Position numbers and translations under genes: made by a program. This document shows positions 45,670-57,600 of a stretch of 64,000 bases of DNA, piece by piece. The notes under the pieces are model-generated. The model did not search any database and had not been told where the DNA came from. It saw only the letters and a program-made list of their open reading frames with translations. Within the stretch, counting starts at the first letter, position 1. Each line of letters begins with the position of its first letter. The DNA comes from Cyanoderma ruficeps. Taxonomy: Eukaryota > Chordata > Aves > Passeriformes > Timaliidae. Where the stretch lies: NCBI GenBank assembly GCA_008694505.1, contig VZDJ01000048.1, positions 1 to 64,000 on the forward strand. Direction: 5' to 3'.

Positions 45670-48600
45670 GTAAGATACAGTGGAAAAGTGCTGTTAAGTA
45701 AACTTTGAATAATTTTGAGTACTGCTCTCTAGGACACAGTTGAACCATGACCTCTGGCTGAGAGAAGCCCTGAGTTGTCATGGTCTAGCCACCAGGATCC
45801 TTATGCTGAGGAATTTGATAGGTGGGATGTGACAGTGATAGGCAGTGTCATCACTGTGTCTCTAAGCTCTTTTCCCAGCCATTCAGAAGGTAGAAATCCA
45901 GCCTCTAGCAGTATAAGTAGGTGGTAGTGCTAAATCTTTTACTGGCCTGTTGTGAATTGTGGATGGTAGAAGGCCAAAAGGGCCCTTGTCAGAGGAATTG
46001 CCTTTAGTACGTCAAGAGGCAGGAATCCTTTTATATACCAAAGCAGTAATAACCATTTTTTTTATGGAGGTGTGATGCTTTATGAACATTTTAATAGAAG
46101 TTCCCTCATGCTTTCCACTGCATTGTGTGATACCTCTCTGGGACTGCTTTCCTTTTTGTTAGTAGAGGGAGACTCCCAGGGAGATCAGGTGACCTGGCTG
46201 TGGTAGTAAGATCCTGGAATGGGGAAGGTAAATACTTCTAAAAGTACTTTGACCGTTGGTGAAATGGATGAATTAATGGGGTCAAAGTGATTACAACACA
46301 GTCAAAAAGGGAACGAAGCTATTTCAGCAAAGACACTTGAAAGTTAGGATATTTGTAATTCACCAATATCTATGCATATGTTTATAATAGTCTTAAAAAC
46401 ACAGGTAAAATGCTTTTTCTACAAACATCTGTCCTCAGTGCATAGGTTGAATGACTCAGATCACTTTGTAGTGACATGTTCTGTCCTCTGTAGACCTCTC
46501 ATTTGTTTGGAAAGTTGAAGGCGAGCCCAAGGATTTAGGGAAAGGATTAGAAGACAACATTTGGAACTGTCAAGTTTCCTGTTATGAACTGCCTTTGCCA
46601 TAGTGTAGCTGTGGTGGTAAATGATTGTCACGGGGTGAAGCTGGGCGTGTCCTAATTTAGGAACATTGGAATGAATCTCAGGAGAGGGCTGTTGTAGAAA
46701 ACTATCTATCTAATTTATTTACAATCCAACTTTTTTTATACATTTGTACAGAGGTCAAGGGATTGGCTACAGAGGTTGCCACCCCTTCAACCTGGATGGT
46801 GGACATCACCATCAATTATTTCTTCTCTCACAGGAGAAGTATGTAAACATTCTAAGAATAGACATTATTTACATGAGGCTGCGTCTGAAAGTTCTACAGA
46901 AAGACCAAAGACAGAAAACTCAGGGCAACAAATGATCTTGATAGAAAATAGCAGAAATTACCATTGGTAACATTATTTTTCTCTGGATGTTTCCTTTGAG
47001 ACTTTACACCTCAGGATGTAGACAAGTTGAGCATTCACAAGTGTAACTGGAACAGATATGAGTTAATTTTAAATATAAGGGCTAAAAATTCAGGGGTTTA
47101 GATGCTTATCAAAGACGATCAAATGCTGATGATTCCATTTACACAGTTAGGTGGATTTGTTGGGGCCACATCAGCCTTTAAGTGTGAAATATCAACATAG
47201 TCTTCCAAACTAAACAAGTAAAAGTGTCTACTTCTTTGTTTAACATGATCATGACAGATGGGCTGTCTGGGAGGGAAGATAGTTGGCACCTTCTTGGTGG
47301 AGCAGAAAAGGGTGCTGGGTAACAGGTAAATGTAAATGGAGGGTGGGTAATAGCTGATATCTCTGGGATGTGGCAAGTAATATAATTACTGTAAGACACA
47401 CTTGCTTCAGGACAATCAGAGTAGAGAAAATCATAAAGAAGTGTGAGACATGCATCCTTGATCCTACTATTTTTAGAATCTAGTGGAGTTGCTGTCATTA
47501 CTTTTCTGTGTTTCTCTTTTGAAGGTATTACATAGCTCTCTTTTGATTCAGCAATAAATTGGATGGTTTTGGAAGAACCTCTGTACAAGTTATATCAGTG
47601 TGTATATTGGCTTCATTCCTGTTATTCTGTGACAGCATTACTGTGTTATATTAAATAGCTCATGTTTTAGGAAGTTCATATGAAGATACACATTATAAAG
47701 AAAAGTTTTACTTGTTTTTGTGTAGATTCTTTGGTCTTTTTTTAAATTATTTTTTTATCTAGGCCTGGTCTTGTTTTAAGGTGTTTTTTATCTGTGAAAG
47801 TTTTGCGTCTGATAAATATTTTAGCAAGGAGATGAATAGTTGTTTGTAAGATCAATGGAAGTTTCAGTATTAGTAGTTTGGGTTTTCCATGTTTCATTTA
47901 TTTTGAAATGGTTTTTTATGATATGGAAGTGGCGTTTAAAGTTACCTGTTCGTATTTTAATGTACTTAAGTTGCATTTGGGAAAAGTCAAGTCTTTTAGA
48001 GATTGTCTGTCTTCCTAAATGAGCTCTGGGGAAGGAGAGCATATAACATACGGATCATCTCCATGTTATGTGGTATTTATTGGTGGGCTGCCACCTTTCT
48101 GATATTTTTCTACAGTTTGCTAGTTTTGATGTCGATGTCTTTGTTGGCATGTAAGTCTGTTTACTTTGTAGTGATTGGAGTGTGTTAGAGTTTTTTTGGG
48201 GGTTGGCCATTACCTCTAGAAAGATGTTCCTCTTAAGAGAAATAGATTTTGGGAGAAAGTTAGATTTTGAATCCATAGTGAAAGAGGTTCTAGGTTTCTA
48301 GAGCTGAGTCATTTGAAAGGTTTGTTTATACATCTGCAGGCGTGGCAGCCAAAAGTGGCAGATGCTTTTGACCAGAATCCCTGCATTTTTCAGGTCCCTT
48401 CAGACTGGACTTCTGAAAGCAATGAATACAAGTGGTGCACTCTTTCTGCAGTGCACTGTGTAGTAAGAACACTTAGCTCACACATGCTTGCTCTCTAAAG
48501 GAGACAGTAATGATGTCTCACCCCTTGAGGAGGATCCATCTGATGCAGTAGAAAATGGGAGGAGAGCTGCTGTTCAGAGTAGTACCTGTGTTGAGATTCA

Positions 48601-51600
48601 ATGGCCCACCTTTATTTCAGTTTCACTTGGTTGGTTAATTTTACAACATTACTGTACAAAATAAATCCTCTGTATGTACATACAGATACATAAGTGTATA
48701 CAGATAGATACATACGTATGTATGAATCTATAGATACATAGCTTATTTTTGGTAGAAACTAATTTCCTAGAATAAGCATAGGCAAATTTTAGAATTGCAG
48801 ATCTACCAGTCACTGTTTTGCAAACAGTATTGGTAGACAGGATGGTTCTTGGTATATGACAGTGTATTAAATCTGAAGACTGGATTCTGACTAGAATAAC
48901 GAATTGTCCTGTATTCTGCAGTGGCACAAACTTCTGAGACATGTGTCATTAAAGAATGTAAAAACTGTCGGATTCTAGTAATTACCACCCTTCCATTTCC
49001 TTTTCTGCCAGTCAACATTAGCAATACATTTGCCTTATTTGTTGTTTTTTTTAAATATATCAAAATTTGGGCTAGTGATAAACATTTTTTTTAATCTCCA
49101 AAAATTTGTTTAGCACAGTGTTTTCACATTTCTGTCAAATGATGATTAAGGCTTTTTGTTTATGTACACCCATATCACAGAGATATTTCTGCATAAACCA
49201 GAGCATGTGTTGATACAATTTCTGTCTTGCTTGTGATGTCTTGAGTGGTTTTTAATTTTTTTTAACTTTTTTTTTTTTTTTTTGGTAAACAGAATATCTT
49301 TACAAATCATAGCCTGGATGTGAATGTAAGATGGTTAGCTGTGCTGTACTTCAAAAATGGAATTGATCGGTACTGGAGACGGGTTGCACCACAGTAAGTT
49401 TTGAGTTCTGCCACTTAACCGTCTTAAAGTTGGCTTTGTTACAGTTGCCAGGCTGGAAAAACAGCAGATCCTTATTTCAGAGAAGTTACTTTAGAATTTA
49501 TGGTGAAGCTGACAACATGCTTCAAACTTCAGGAGTTGCTGATAAAACATTTTGTCTTATATTGCTTCTTATGACTCTGTTCATGATTTATTTTTGAGAA
49601 CTGAGTTAGAAAGCTATTTCATAGATAATAGGTTTTGAAGTGATGCAGTAAGTGTTACAACATTGACACCTGGATTTACTGATAGTGACAGAAGTGAAAT
49701 GTAGTCTCTTGGAGAGTGAGAGAGACATTTCATTTTGTTTAAGCTGATTTGTATTGAATGTGTAAGTGGGAAAGAGGCAGTAGTTATCATACTAAAAAGT
49801 TCAGGTCTTCATTTTCAGTTGTTCTGATATGTTGATTCTGATAATGCATGACAAAGAGTTCTCCAAAAAAGATAAGTACTTTTCGTGGGCACCATGCAAT
49901 TTACTTAAAAACTGACAAAAGTGCCATTTTTAATATGTAATCCATAGAATTATATACTTCTCAGTCGGTTGTGTGAAGTGCTTGTTTTTCCTTTAAAAAC
50001 AGGTGTGATTTCACAAAGGGTTTCAATTCCAGAACTCATGAAGGCTTGCAAGTGTTTGGTCCCTCTTAAATGCTGGTAATAGGTGGGACTGTCACTGTCA
50101 GATGTAGGGTATTAGATGGAATTCTAGGTACAGTTTTTCTGGCTCACAAATCTAAGGTAGTGTATGAAAAGCATAATTTATTTCTTGCAAAACTAAAGAC
50201 TAGAATTTTACTGTTTGAAATAAAAATTAACTAAAAATATTTTAATGTAGTTTTCATCTAGTTTTAAATTAAATGTAATTTAAAATAATTTTTTATTGGC
50301 TTTAAAGATTCCATGGGTTAAATTTATATTAAATTTCCAGTGCAACCCTATTTTTCCCCACTTCTATTTTTTCTGACACTAATTTAATGCAATTAAAGTA
50401 TAAAATAAATTTTAAAAATTGTTGGCTGCTCTCAATGACTCAATGGAGTAATGCATACTAAACTTTTAGTCTGTGTCCAACTGTTTTTCTTTTTAAATTT
50501 GTTAGATGTGACTTTTTGTCAGCACTCACCCAAATCACATTTCTCTTAATATATGTTGAGGTCATTTTGAGAAATCCTGATTTAAACTAAATTCTCAGTA
50601 GATTATTTTGTGAACCAGTCATACTTTGAATGTCATGATTTTTTGAAGGCTTCATTGTAGAGGCTGCATTTTTGTTGTCTTTGCAAAATTCTTGTCTTTT
50701 GTCTTGTGTCTCACTTCAGCAGCTGTCCTCTCTGTCATACTATGAACGGAGAGGGGGCAGCTCATATACATCAAAGCATATTTTGAAGTACAGATCAGGC
50801 TTAAAAAGGCATTTTCTGGAGAGAGTGATTTGAAGATGAGCCTATGAACTTCCTCCCTCCTGCTTTTTCAGGCAGCATTTCATATAGCTGTGGTCAAGAG
50901 CCTAGAGTTATCAAATCCTCTTTTCAGGCACAATTTGGCCTCTTTTTTTGAATTTTTTTGTCAGCCTCCTCAAAAGCTGGTCCTACGGGATGACTCTGTA
51001 TGCATTTTTATTTTCTTCAGAAATGGTTTGTCTTGAACTAAAGAGTTGAACATGTTTTTGATTTTACAGACAATTACTTTTGTATCCTGTCACTTGAGGA
51101 CTTTGTTCTCTTATTCGAGTACCATATTTGCAACTTTAACGATACTTTTTGAATATATTTTTTACTTGTGTGGTAACTCCTCATAAGCCAGAAATCTAAA
51201 CCCGAAATATCAGACATTTTTTAAAAAAGCTCCAAAATAAGATTTAAAGTATTTGGATGTATATTTCTCGATACCACAAACCCAGAGAAAGATCAAACTA
51301 ATGTTGAATTTGAAAATTGTGAATCACTACAGCATAACAGATAGAAGTTCATGTGTAGATGAAGTTCTTTTAATTTTTGAGCACGTACTATTCAAGGCTG
51401 AAGAGAAATAGCTGGCTCAGCGAGGCGCATTCTTCTTAGCTTCTCGCCTGCCTATAACTTCTAGATGGACTAGTGGGATTGTCTTTCTTGCAAGGGGCTG
51501 AGGGCGGCTGAGGGCCGTGGTGGCAGTGTGTGTCCCTGTTCTCCGGCAGATGTCACTCTGGGGTTGCTCAAACTGCGAATTCCTCCGCCCACGGTCGGGC

Positions 51601-54600
51601 AAACCCTGCGGGACTCTGTCACACACTGCTCTGTGACACTTGCATCAGCACTGATTTCTTACATTTTTTCGTTTCATTACTGTTTTCCAGTTTTGCTTAT
51701 CACAAGCATTTGAGTATTTGTGTGTTTGAGGCTATCATGAATCTACTACTTTTATTTCCTTTGTTTTGTCTGCAATGGCAAAAGGTTGTTATAAATGAGG
51801 TGACCCAAATTGAATCAAAAAATCAAAGTTTTATTTTTCCAAATTGATCAAAATGATTTGCAAAAATAATAAAAAACAGAAAAATAGAAAAACAACAAAC
51901 AGTCAATTTTGCAATGAAACCCAGCAGAGTTTCTGGCCACAGCAGAACCTGATCAGGCTGGGAGACAGACACCAGATTGGCCCTCGCCAGATCCTTGGTC
52001 GTCTGTTCCGAGGTGCTGTTTTGGAACCCAGTTTTTATACAGTTTATTTCNNNNNNNNNNNNNNNNNNNNNNNNNNNNNNNNNNNNNNNNNNNNNNNNNN
52101 NNNNNNNNNNNNNNNNNNNNNNNNNNNNNNNNNNNNNNNNNNNNNNNNNNNNNNNNNNNNNNNNNNNNNNNNNNNNNNNNNNNNNNNNNNNNNNNNNNNN
52201 NNNNNNNNNNNNNNNNNNNNNNNNNNNNNNNNNNNNNNNNNNNNNNNNNNNNNNNNNNNNNNNNNNNNNNNNNNNNNNNNNNNNNNNNNNNNNNNNNNNN
52301 NNNNNNNNNNNNNNNNNNNNNNNNNNNNNNNNNNNNNNNNNNNNNNNNNNNNNNNNNNNNNNNNNNNNNNNNNNNNNNNNNNNNNNNNNNNNNNNNNNNN
52401 NNNNNNNNNNNNNNNNNNNNNNNNNNNNNNNNNNNNNNNNNNNNNNNNNNNNNNNNNNNNNNNNNNNNNNNNNNNNNNNNNNNNNNNNNNNNNNNNNNNN
52501 NNNNNNNNNNNNNNNNNNNNNNNNNNNNNNNNNNNNNNNNNNNNNNNNNNNNNNNNNNNNNNNNNNNNNNNNNNNNNNNNNNNNNNNNNNNNNNNNNNNN
52601 NNNNNNNNNNNNNNNNNNNNNNNNNNNNNNNNNNNNNNNNNNNNNNNNNNNNNNNNNNNNNNNNNNNNNNNNNNNNNNNNNNNNNNNNNNNNNNNNNNNN
52701 NNNNNNNNNNNNNNNNNNNNNNNNNNNNNNNNNNNNNNNNNNNNNNNNNNNNNNNNNNNNNNNNNNNNNNNNNNNNNNNNNNNNNNNNNNNNNNNNNNNN
52801 NNNNNNNNNNNNNNNNNNNNNNNNNNNNNNNNNNNNNNNNNNNNNNNNNNNNNNNNNNNNNNNNNNNNNNNNNNNNNNNNNNNNNNNNNNNNNNNNNNNN
52901 NNNNNNNNNNNNNNNNNNNNNNNNNNNNNNNNNNNNNNNNNNNNNNNNNNNNNNNNNNNNNNNNNNNNNNNNNNNNNNNNNNNNNNNNNNNNNNNNNNNN
53001 TTCCCAATTAAAGAATTCGAGACACGAAAAAGACAACAAAAAAAGCAACAACAATAGACCAAATAATACAACCTGCGAAGATCACAGCCACAGCGAAGCC
53101 CAATCCCGTTCGAACGTGGAAACAGACCCTAGACCGGCCCATGCCAGGTTTTCGGAAAGCCTGTTTCCCCGTCATTCTGTAAAGTCCCCTTTTTATACGC
53201 TTTTTCTTCCCCCCGGCTAGGCTTTTCCCCTGATACAATGAATTTTAATAAACATGAGTCCTTTCTTAGAGTTTATAATTTTGCTGAGGCCCAGTTTGTA
53301 TGGGACCACCGGATGAGTAAAAATATGGATGTTTTTCCAGACGTTGGTTGTGTACTGTAAAAGTTTGGAGACACAGGAGACCCGGTGGGAGGTGTATGGT
53401 TGTGGGTTTCGTTGCTGATGATACAGATTTTATCAGGGACTGGGAGATTCGGTTTCTCACTCCACCGGCCACAGTCTTTCACTTGTAGATGTCCGCTCCC
53501 AAGACCGGGCGCCCTTCTATTGTCTCTTTTGAAAGCGGCTCTTAGCACCATCATCCTCCCTTTGTGTGGGTGAGGGGTAGCTGGCATTCGTCCTCCCCTC
53601 TCCGTGAGTCTCTGTGCTTGTGAGTGGAAAGAGAGAAGAAAAAAAACACACACACACCTCCCCCCATCCCCTGCACCGTTTATACTATATCTCTAAAGGT
53701 TATTAATTTCCTGCCCCGATCAATATATAGGTGATCTATTTATATCAGTGAGTATTTGTGTTTTGTGCAGGGGTGAAAGGCAAGTGAAAGCTAGAATGTT
53801 TTTGCAAATGTTTGCTCTTATGGCAATTCCTGCCTCTATTTTTTTGTTATTTTGAGATTAATATTTAATATTTGTCTAGATTAGTGTAAAACTTATGCTT
53901 TAGGGAGCTTTAGACATCATTTTAAACCTCAATATATAAAACTAGCTTGTTAATAGTGCCTGAGGTCAGACAAGAGGAAGTGGTTGTGTTGGTGTGTTTA
54001 ATCTTCTTAATTTCCAGCCACTAGTCTTCACTGAGGTGTGATGTTTGCATGCATGCTTCTGAGTCATTGCAATGTTAGGTGAAAATTTCATCTGAACAAT
54101 CTTGGGTGATAACTTACAGACTTTTTCTGAAGAAGAAACAGATTTCTAGGTGCTATTAGTAAATGAATATGTGTTGGAGTTTTTTGTTTGATTTGGTTTT
54201 CATTTTCTCTTTCCCCAATAATATAATCTATAAATATCAACAAAACCTTTTTTAAGGCAGTGTGTTGTGTTTCTTGACTAGAAATTACAAGAAAATTGCA
54301 TGAATCATATGAAGTCTGATGTAATACAGCAGTGATATCATACTGCAACTTGTAATCTTAAACTGATAGAGGTCACTTAAAATGAAGTATTAAGATGCCA
54401 CAATGCTGTACTTGAATGAAAATTAACCTTTATGGCTTAGTTTGCCCTGCTCACTTTTTTCCCCAGCATTTTATGGAGAATGTATCAACATACTTTTCAC
54501 ACAAAGGTATAATTTTCAAAGGATTTGTACTTTTTAAGTGTAAATATATTACTTGCTTGTAGAAAAGAATTTATGATAGAAAAGACTTACTGCTTTTGGA

Positions 54601-57600
54601 AAAAGACCCCTGTCATCTCATATGGTGGTTGCCTTATTCTGGACATTTTTTGGCCATTGTCCTTTAGTATACATGAGCATACTCATGTTCAAATCCTTAA
54701 TTCTGGCAGTAATTGTGTAACAATTGTCTATGAGCAATCCATTTGTATTTTGTACAGTTTTGCATTTCTTCAGTATGTGTCTGTGTATCTCACTCTGTCA
54801 CTGTTTTGCCATTTATCTTTAAAAAGGTCACTTCAGGCCTCAAAATGTGAGACTCAAATGCCTTAATAAGTATTTTTTTCACTGTTGCCTCTCTTTTTAA
54901 AAAATACTTGAGATGCTGGAAGAACAAAGGATGTCCTTTGGTTAGTTTTGATAGTGTTTTTGATAGTTACATATGAATTGATAGTAGTTTTTAAATTGAA
55001 AATAAGTAATTTTTATAAATATATTCTGACAGTGCTCTTTCTGAAGAAGAAAAAAGTACATTGCGTGCTGGACTTATCACCAACTTTAATGAGCCAGTGA
55101 ATCAGGTTAGTGGTGATTGTTTATTACTCTCCCAAGAAATGCTTGTTTTGATAGATGGCTTGGTTTCTTTCTTTACAAAGTATTTAATTATAACATAAAG
55201 TTACAGTTTACATATTGCTTTTCACACAGATCTTGAAGTGAGATCTCTTACCGTAGATCATAATTCATTGAATTACAGAAACACTTTGGTTGGAAGCAAC
55301 ATGTTTTGTCTCTGTGGTTTGTTTCTTTTGGTGTTGCAGTGGCAGTTTGTTGTCCCTTGCTGTTTATGCAACCATTTGGTGAAATGGTTCAGGGAATGGA
55401 TGTAGCTCAAAAATAACCTTTCCTTGAGTGATTTTTTGTTTTCTCAGCTGTGTCTGTTCTCTTACCTGACTCCCAGTGTGGCCATACAAGGAAGTGTGAC
55501 AGTGGCATAGCAGGAATGAGCTGTTGAGATTGCTGCTGCATAAACCCACTTAAGCTGTATTTCTGTCACATGTCTAGTTACATCCATTAGTGAATTTAAA
55601 TAAGCTTAATAAAGCTTCAGTGTGATGGTGTCTTTTCTTAAATAAAGTGACTAATTGTACGCCATGATTTTGATCAGATTATGAATTCATTATTGTGTTG
55701 AATATGGAACTAATGTTAGGGGCACAGAATATGTCCATACTAGATAAATCAATCCTACTTCTGCTAACTTCTTTATCATGTAAGTATAAGATTCTGCAAG
55801 GAGGTATTTGCTAATATTTTGAGACAGAGCTTAAATAACTTTGTCAAGGAAGTACAGAAATGATAGGCATAAAATAAAGATTAAAAAGAAAAGACATTGG
55901 AAATAAACTTATGTTCTGCAGACAGTTCAGTTTTAACTTTTCAGGATTTCTTGACAAGATGAATGTAGCTTCTGGGATTAGAGCAATTTATCAAAATCAG
56001 GATAATATAGTCTTTGTAGAAGCCCATTGTGAAATGACAATATTGAATAGAGTTAAAAATTTTCATTGGAAATGCAGTTTTTTAAAAAGCATATAAATTC
56101 CTTTAGAATTTGTTCGGGAGGTATAGTTTCAATGTAAACAATATGACCAAATATTGCTTGTTTCTGGATTTTAACCAAAAAGAACTATGAAGTATGTCAA
56201 GCTGAACCATAGTGCATGTCATTTTTGCTTCTGCTAGGTAGCATAAAATTTATCAAATGTTTAATTTTGAAGTTTGTATGTTTTTTGCACGTATAGACTG
56301 GCAAACAGTTTATAAAATCTAATATTAACTACATTGTTTGTAAAACAGTTAAAACTTTTTTCAATATCTTTTCCATACATTCATCAGTATTTCATCAGGT
56401 TGCCTGCTAGGATGATAGCGTAGCATGTTTTGTAGTTAAAAAGGCCACTGCTGAGTTCTGGAGCGCTCTGACCATAGTTGCAATTGAGATTGGAACTTTT
56501 CTAACTGACCTTTTAAAGGCTAGTGCCTTTGATTTATGTGTCCTTATGACATATTTTGGGATGTCATTTTGTAAGATGTGGAGACTCTTGTTGGTTTTTA
56601 TGGCAGCAGTCTCAATAATTGCCCAAACTATTATGTGCAATACTGAAATACGTTTATAGAGTCCATATCCCTTTCTTTCCCCTTGTTTCCCAATCTGTGT
56701 TGTAGGTATCCTGAGATGTCTTTTCAGAGGAATCTTTCGTTTAGTTCCCAGCCTGCTTGATATGTCTGAGCTTTGATATCCTGTGTTCCTGATAACTGCA
56801 CTTTTCCAGTCGCAGATAGCTCATAACACAGTTGCTATCTGCTTGTGCTTTTTGCATCAGTGAAGGGAGAAAAAAACATGACTCTTGTATAGAAAGAAAA
56901 ACAACATAAAAAAGTGAGAAATAGGCATCGTGTGGAGATGTGATGGTACAACTTGACTTCCACGGGAGGTGGAGAGGAAAAAGAAAACATACCATCTGCA
57001 GAGAGCATAATTTCCATGGCCTCTGAAGATACTTAGCCTATGGAGGGAACAGTGGAATAAAGTACCTCTTCAAATGTATGACAGCAAATTCTTTTTCTTC
57101 TTTCTCCCCATTTAAAAAGCCAGTCCTCAAGATAAATGTACTTTTGGCCTTCCTGGGAGGTTGCCTATATGTCACATAGGGAGACGAATTCATTTGCTCC
57201 CTCTGCTCCCCAGTTTGATCTGGTATTAAGTAGGACTTCCAGCTCTTCCTTGCGAATGTTGACATCATTTTCCTGAAGCAGTTCTTCTCACTAAGCCGCA
57301 TGGCAGGAGTAAATGTTACAGAAAACTTGGTGGGGTTGTCAGACTCTAGATGAAACAGCTCAGGAAGCAGTAAAGGAGAAGGGCATAGCTCTATCTTTTT
57401 TATGCCTGTAAATTACTTGGATTCCTTCTGGTAGCTGAAGAACGTGGCTTCTTCCCCAGGCTGGAAGTGTGCTTGTTCTAGTGTGTTGAAAGAGAGAGTG
57501 CCTGCTTCACTAGTCAAGGACCTTTTCAATTAGAATGTAATAAGAACAGGGAAAACAAGAGTGTGAAAATTTTGGGCATTTGAGGTGGGGTTTTGAGGGG

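Larger units (their letters stand above)
45670..49292 (+). other. IPO11: IPO11 intron 1 (between coding exons 1 and 2)
   Basis: Contains repeat copy B (46634-46920) and an ATAC/TATG-type microsatellite near 48670-48740. No gene recognised. Confidence 0.6.
49394..55032 (+). other. IPO11: IPO11 intron 2 with ERV and assembly gap
   Basis: About 5.6 kb as assembled. Holds a GC-rich patch (51380-51660), the LTR pair around the gap (51787-53694) and a run of N (52051-53000). The remainder is AT-rich without recognised genes. Confidence 0.65.

Noticed and set aside
51823..53220. Very long open frames (336-458 codons) on both strands
   Set aside because: They consist mostly of N-encoded X residues across the assembly gap and are not real genes.
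53273..53653. 126-codon minus-strand ORF as a possible retroviral protein
   Set aside because: No gag, pol or env motif is recognisable, and its position matches the U3 part of an LTR, which is usually non-coding.
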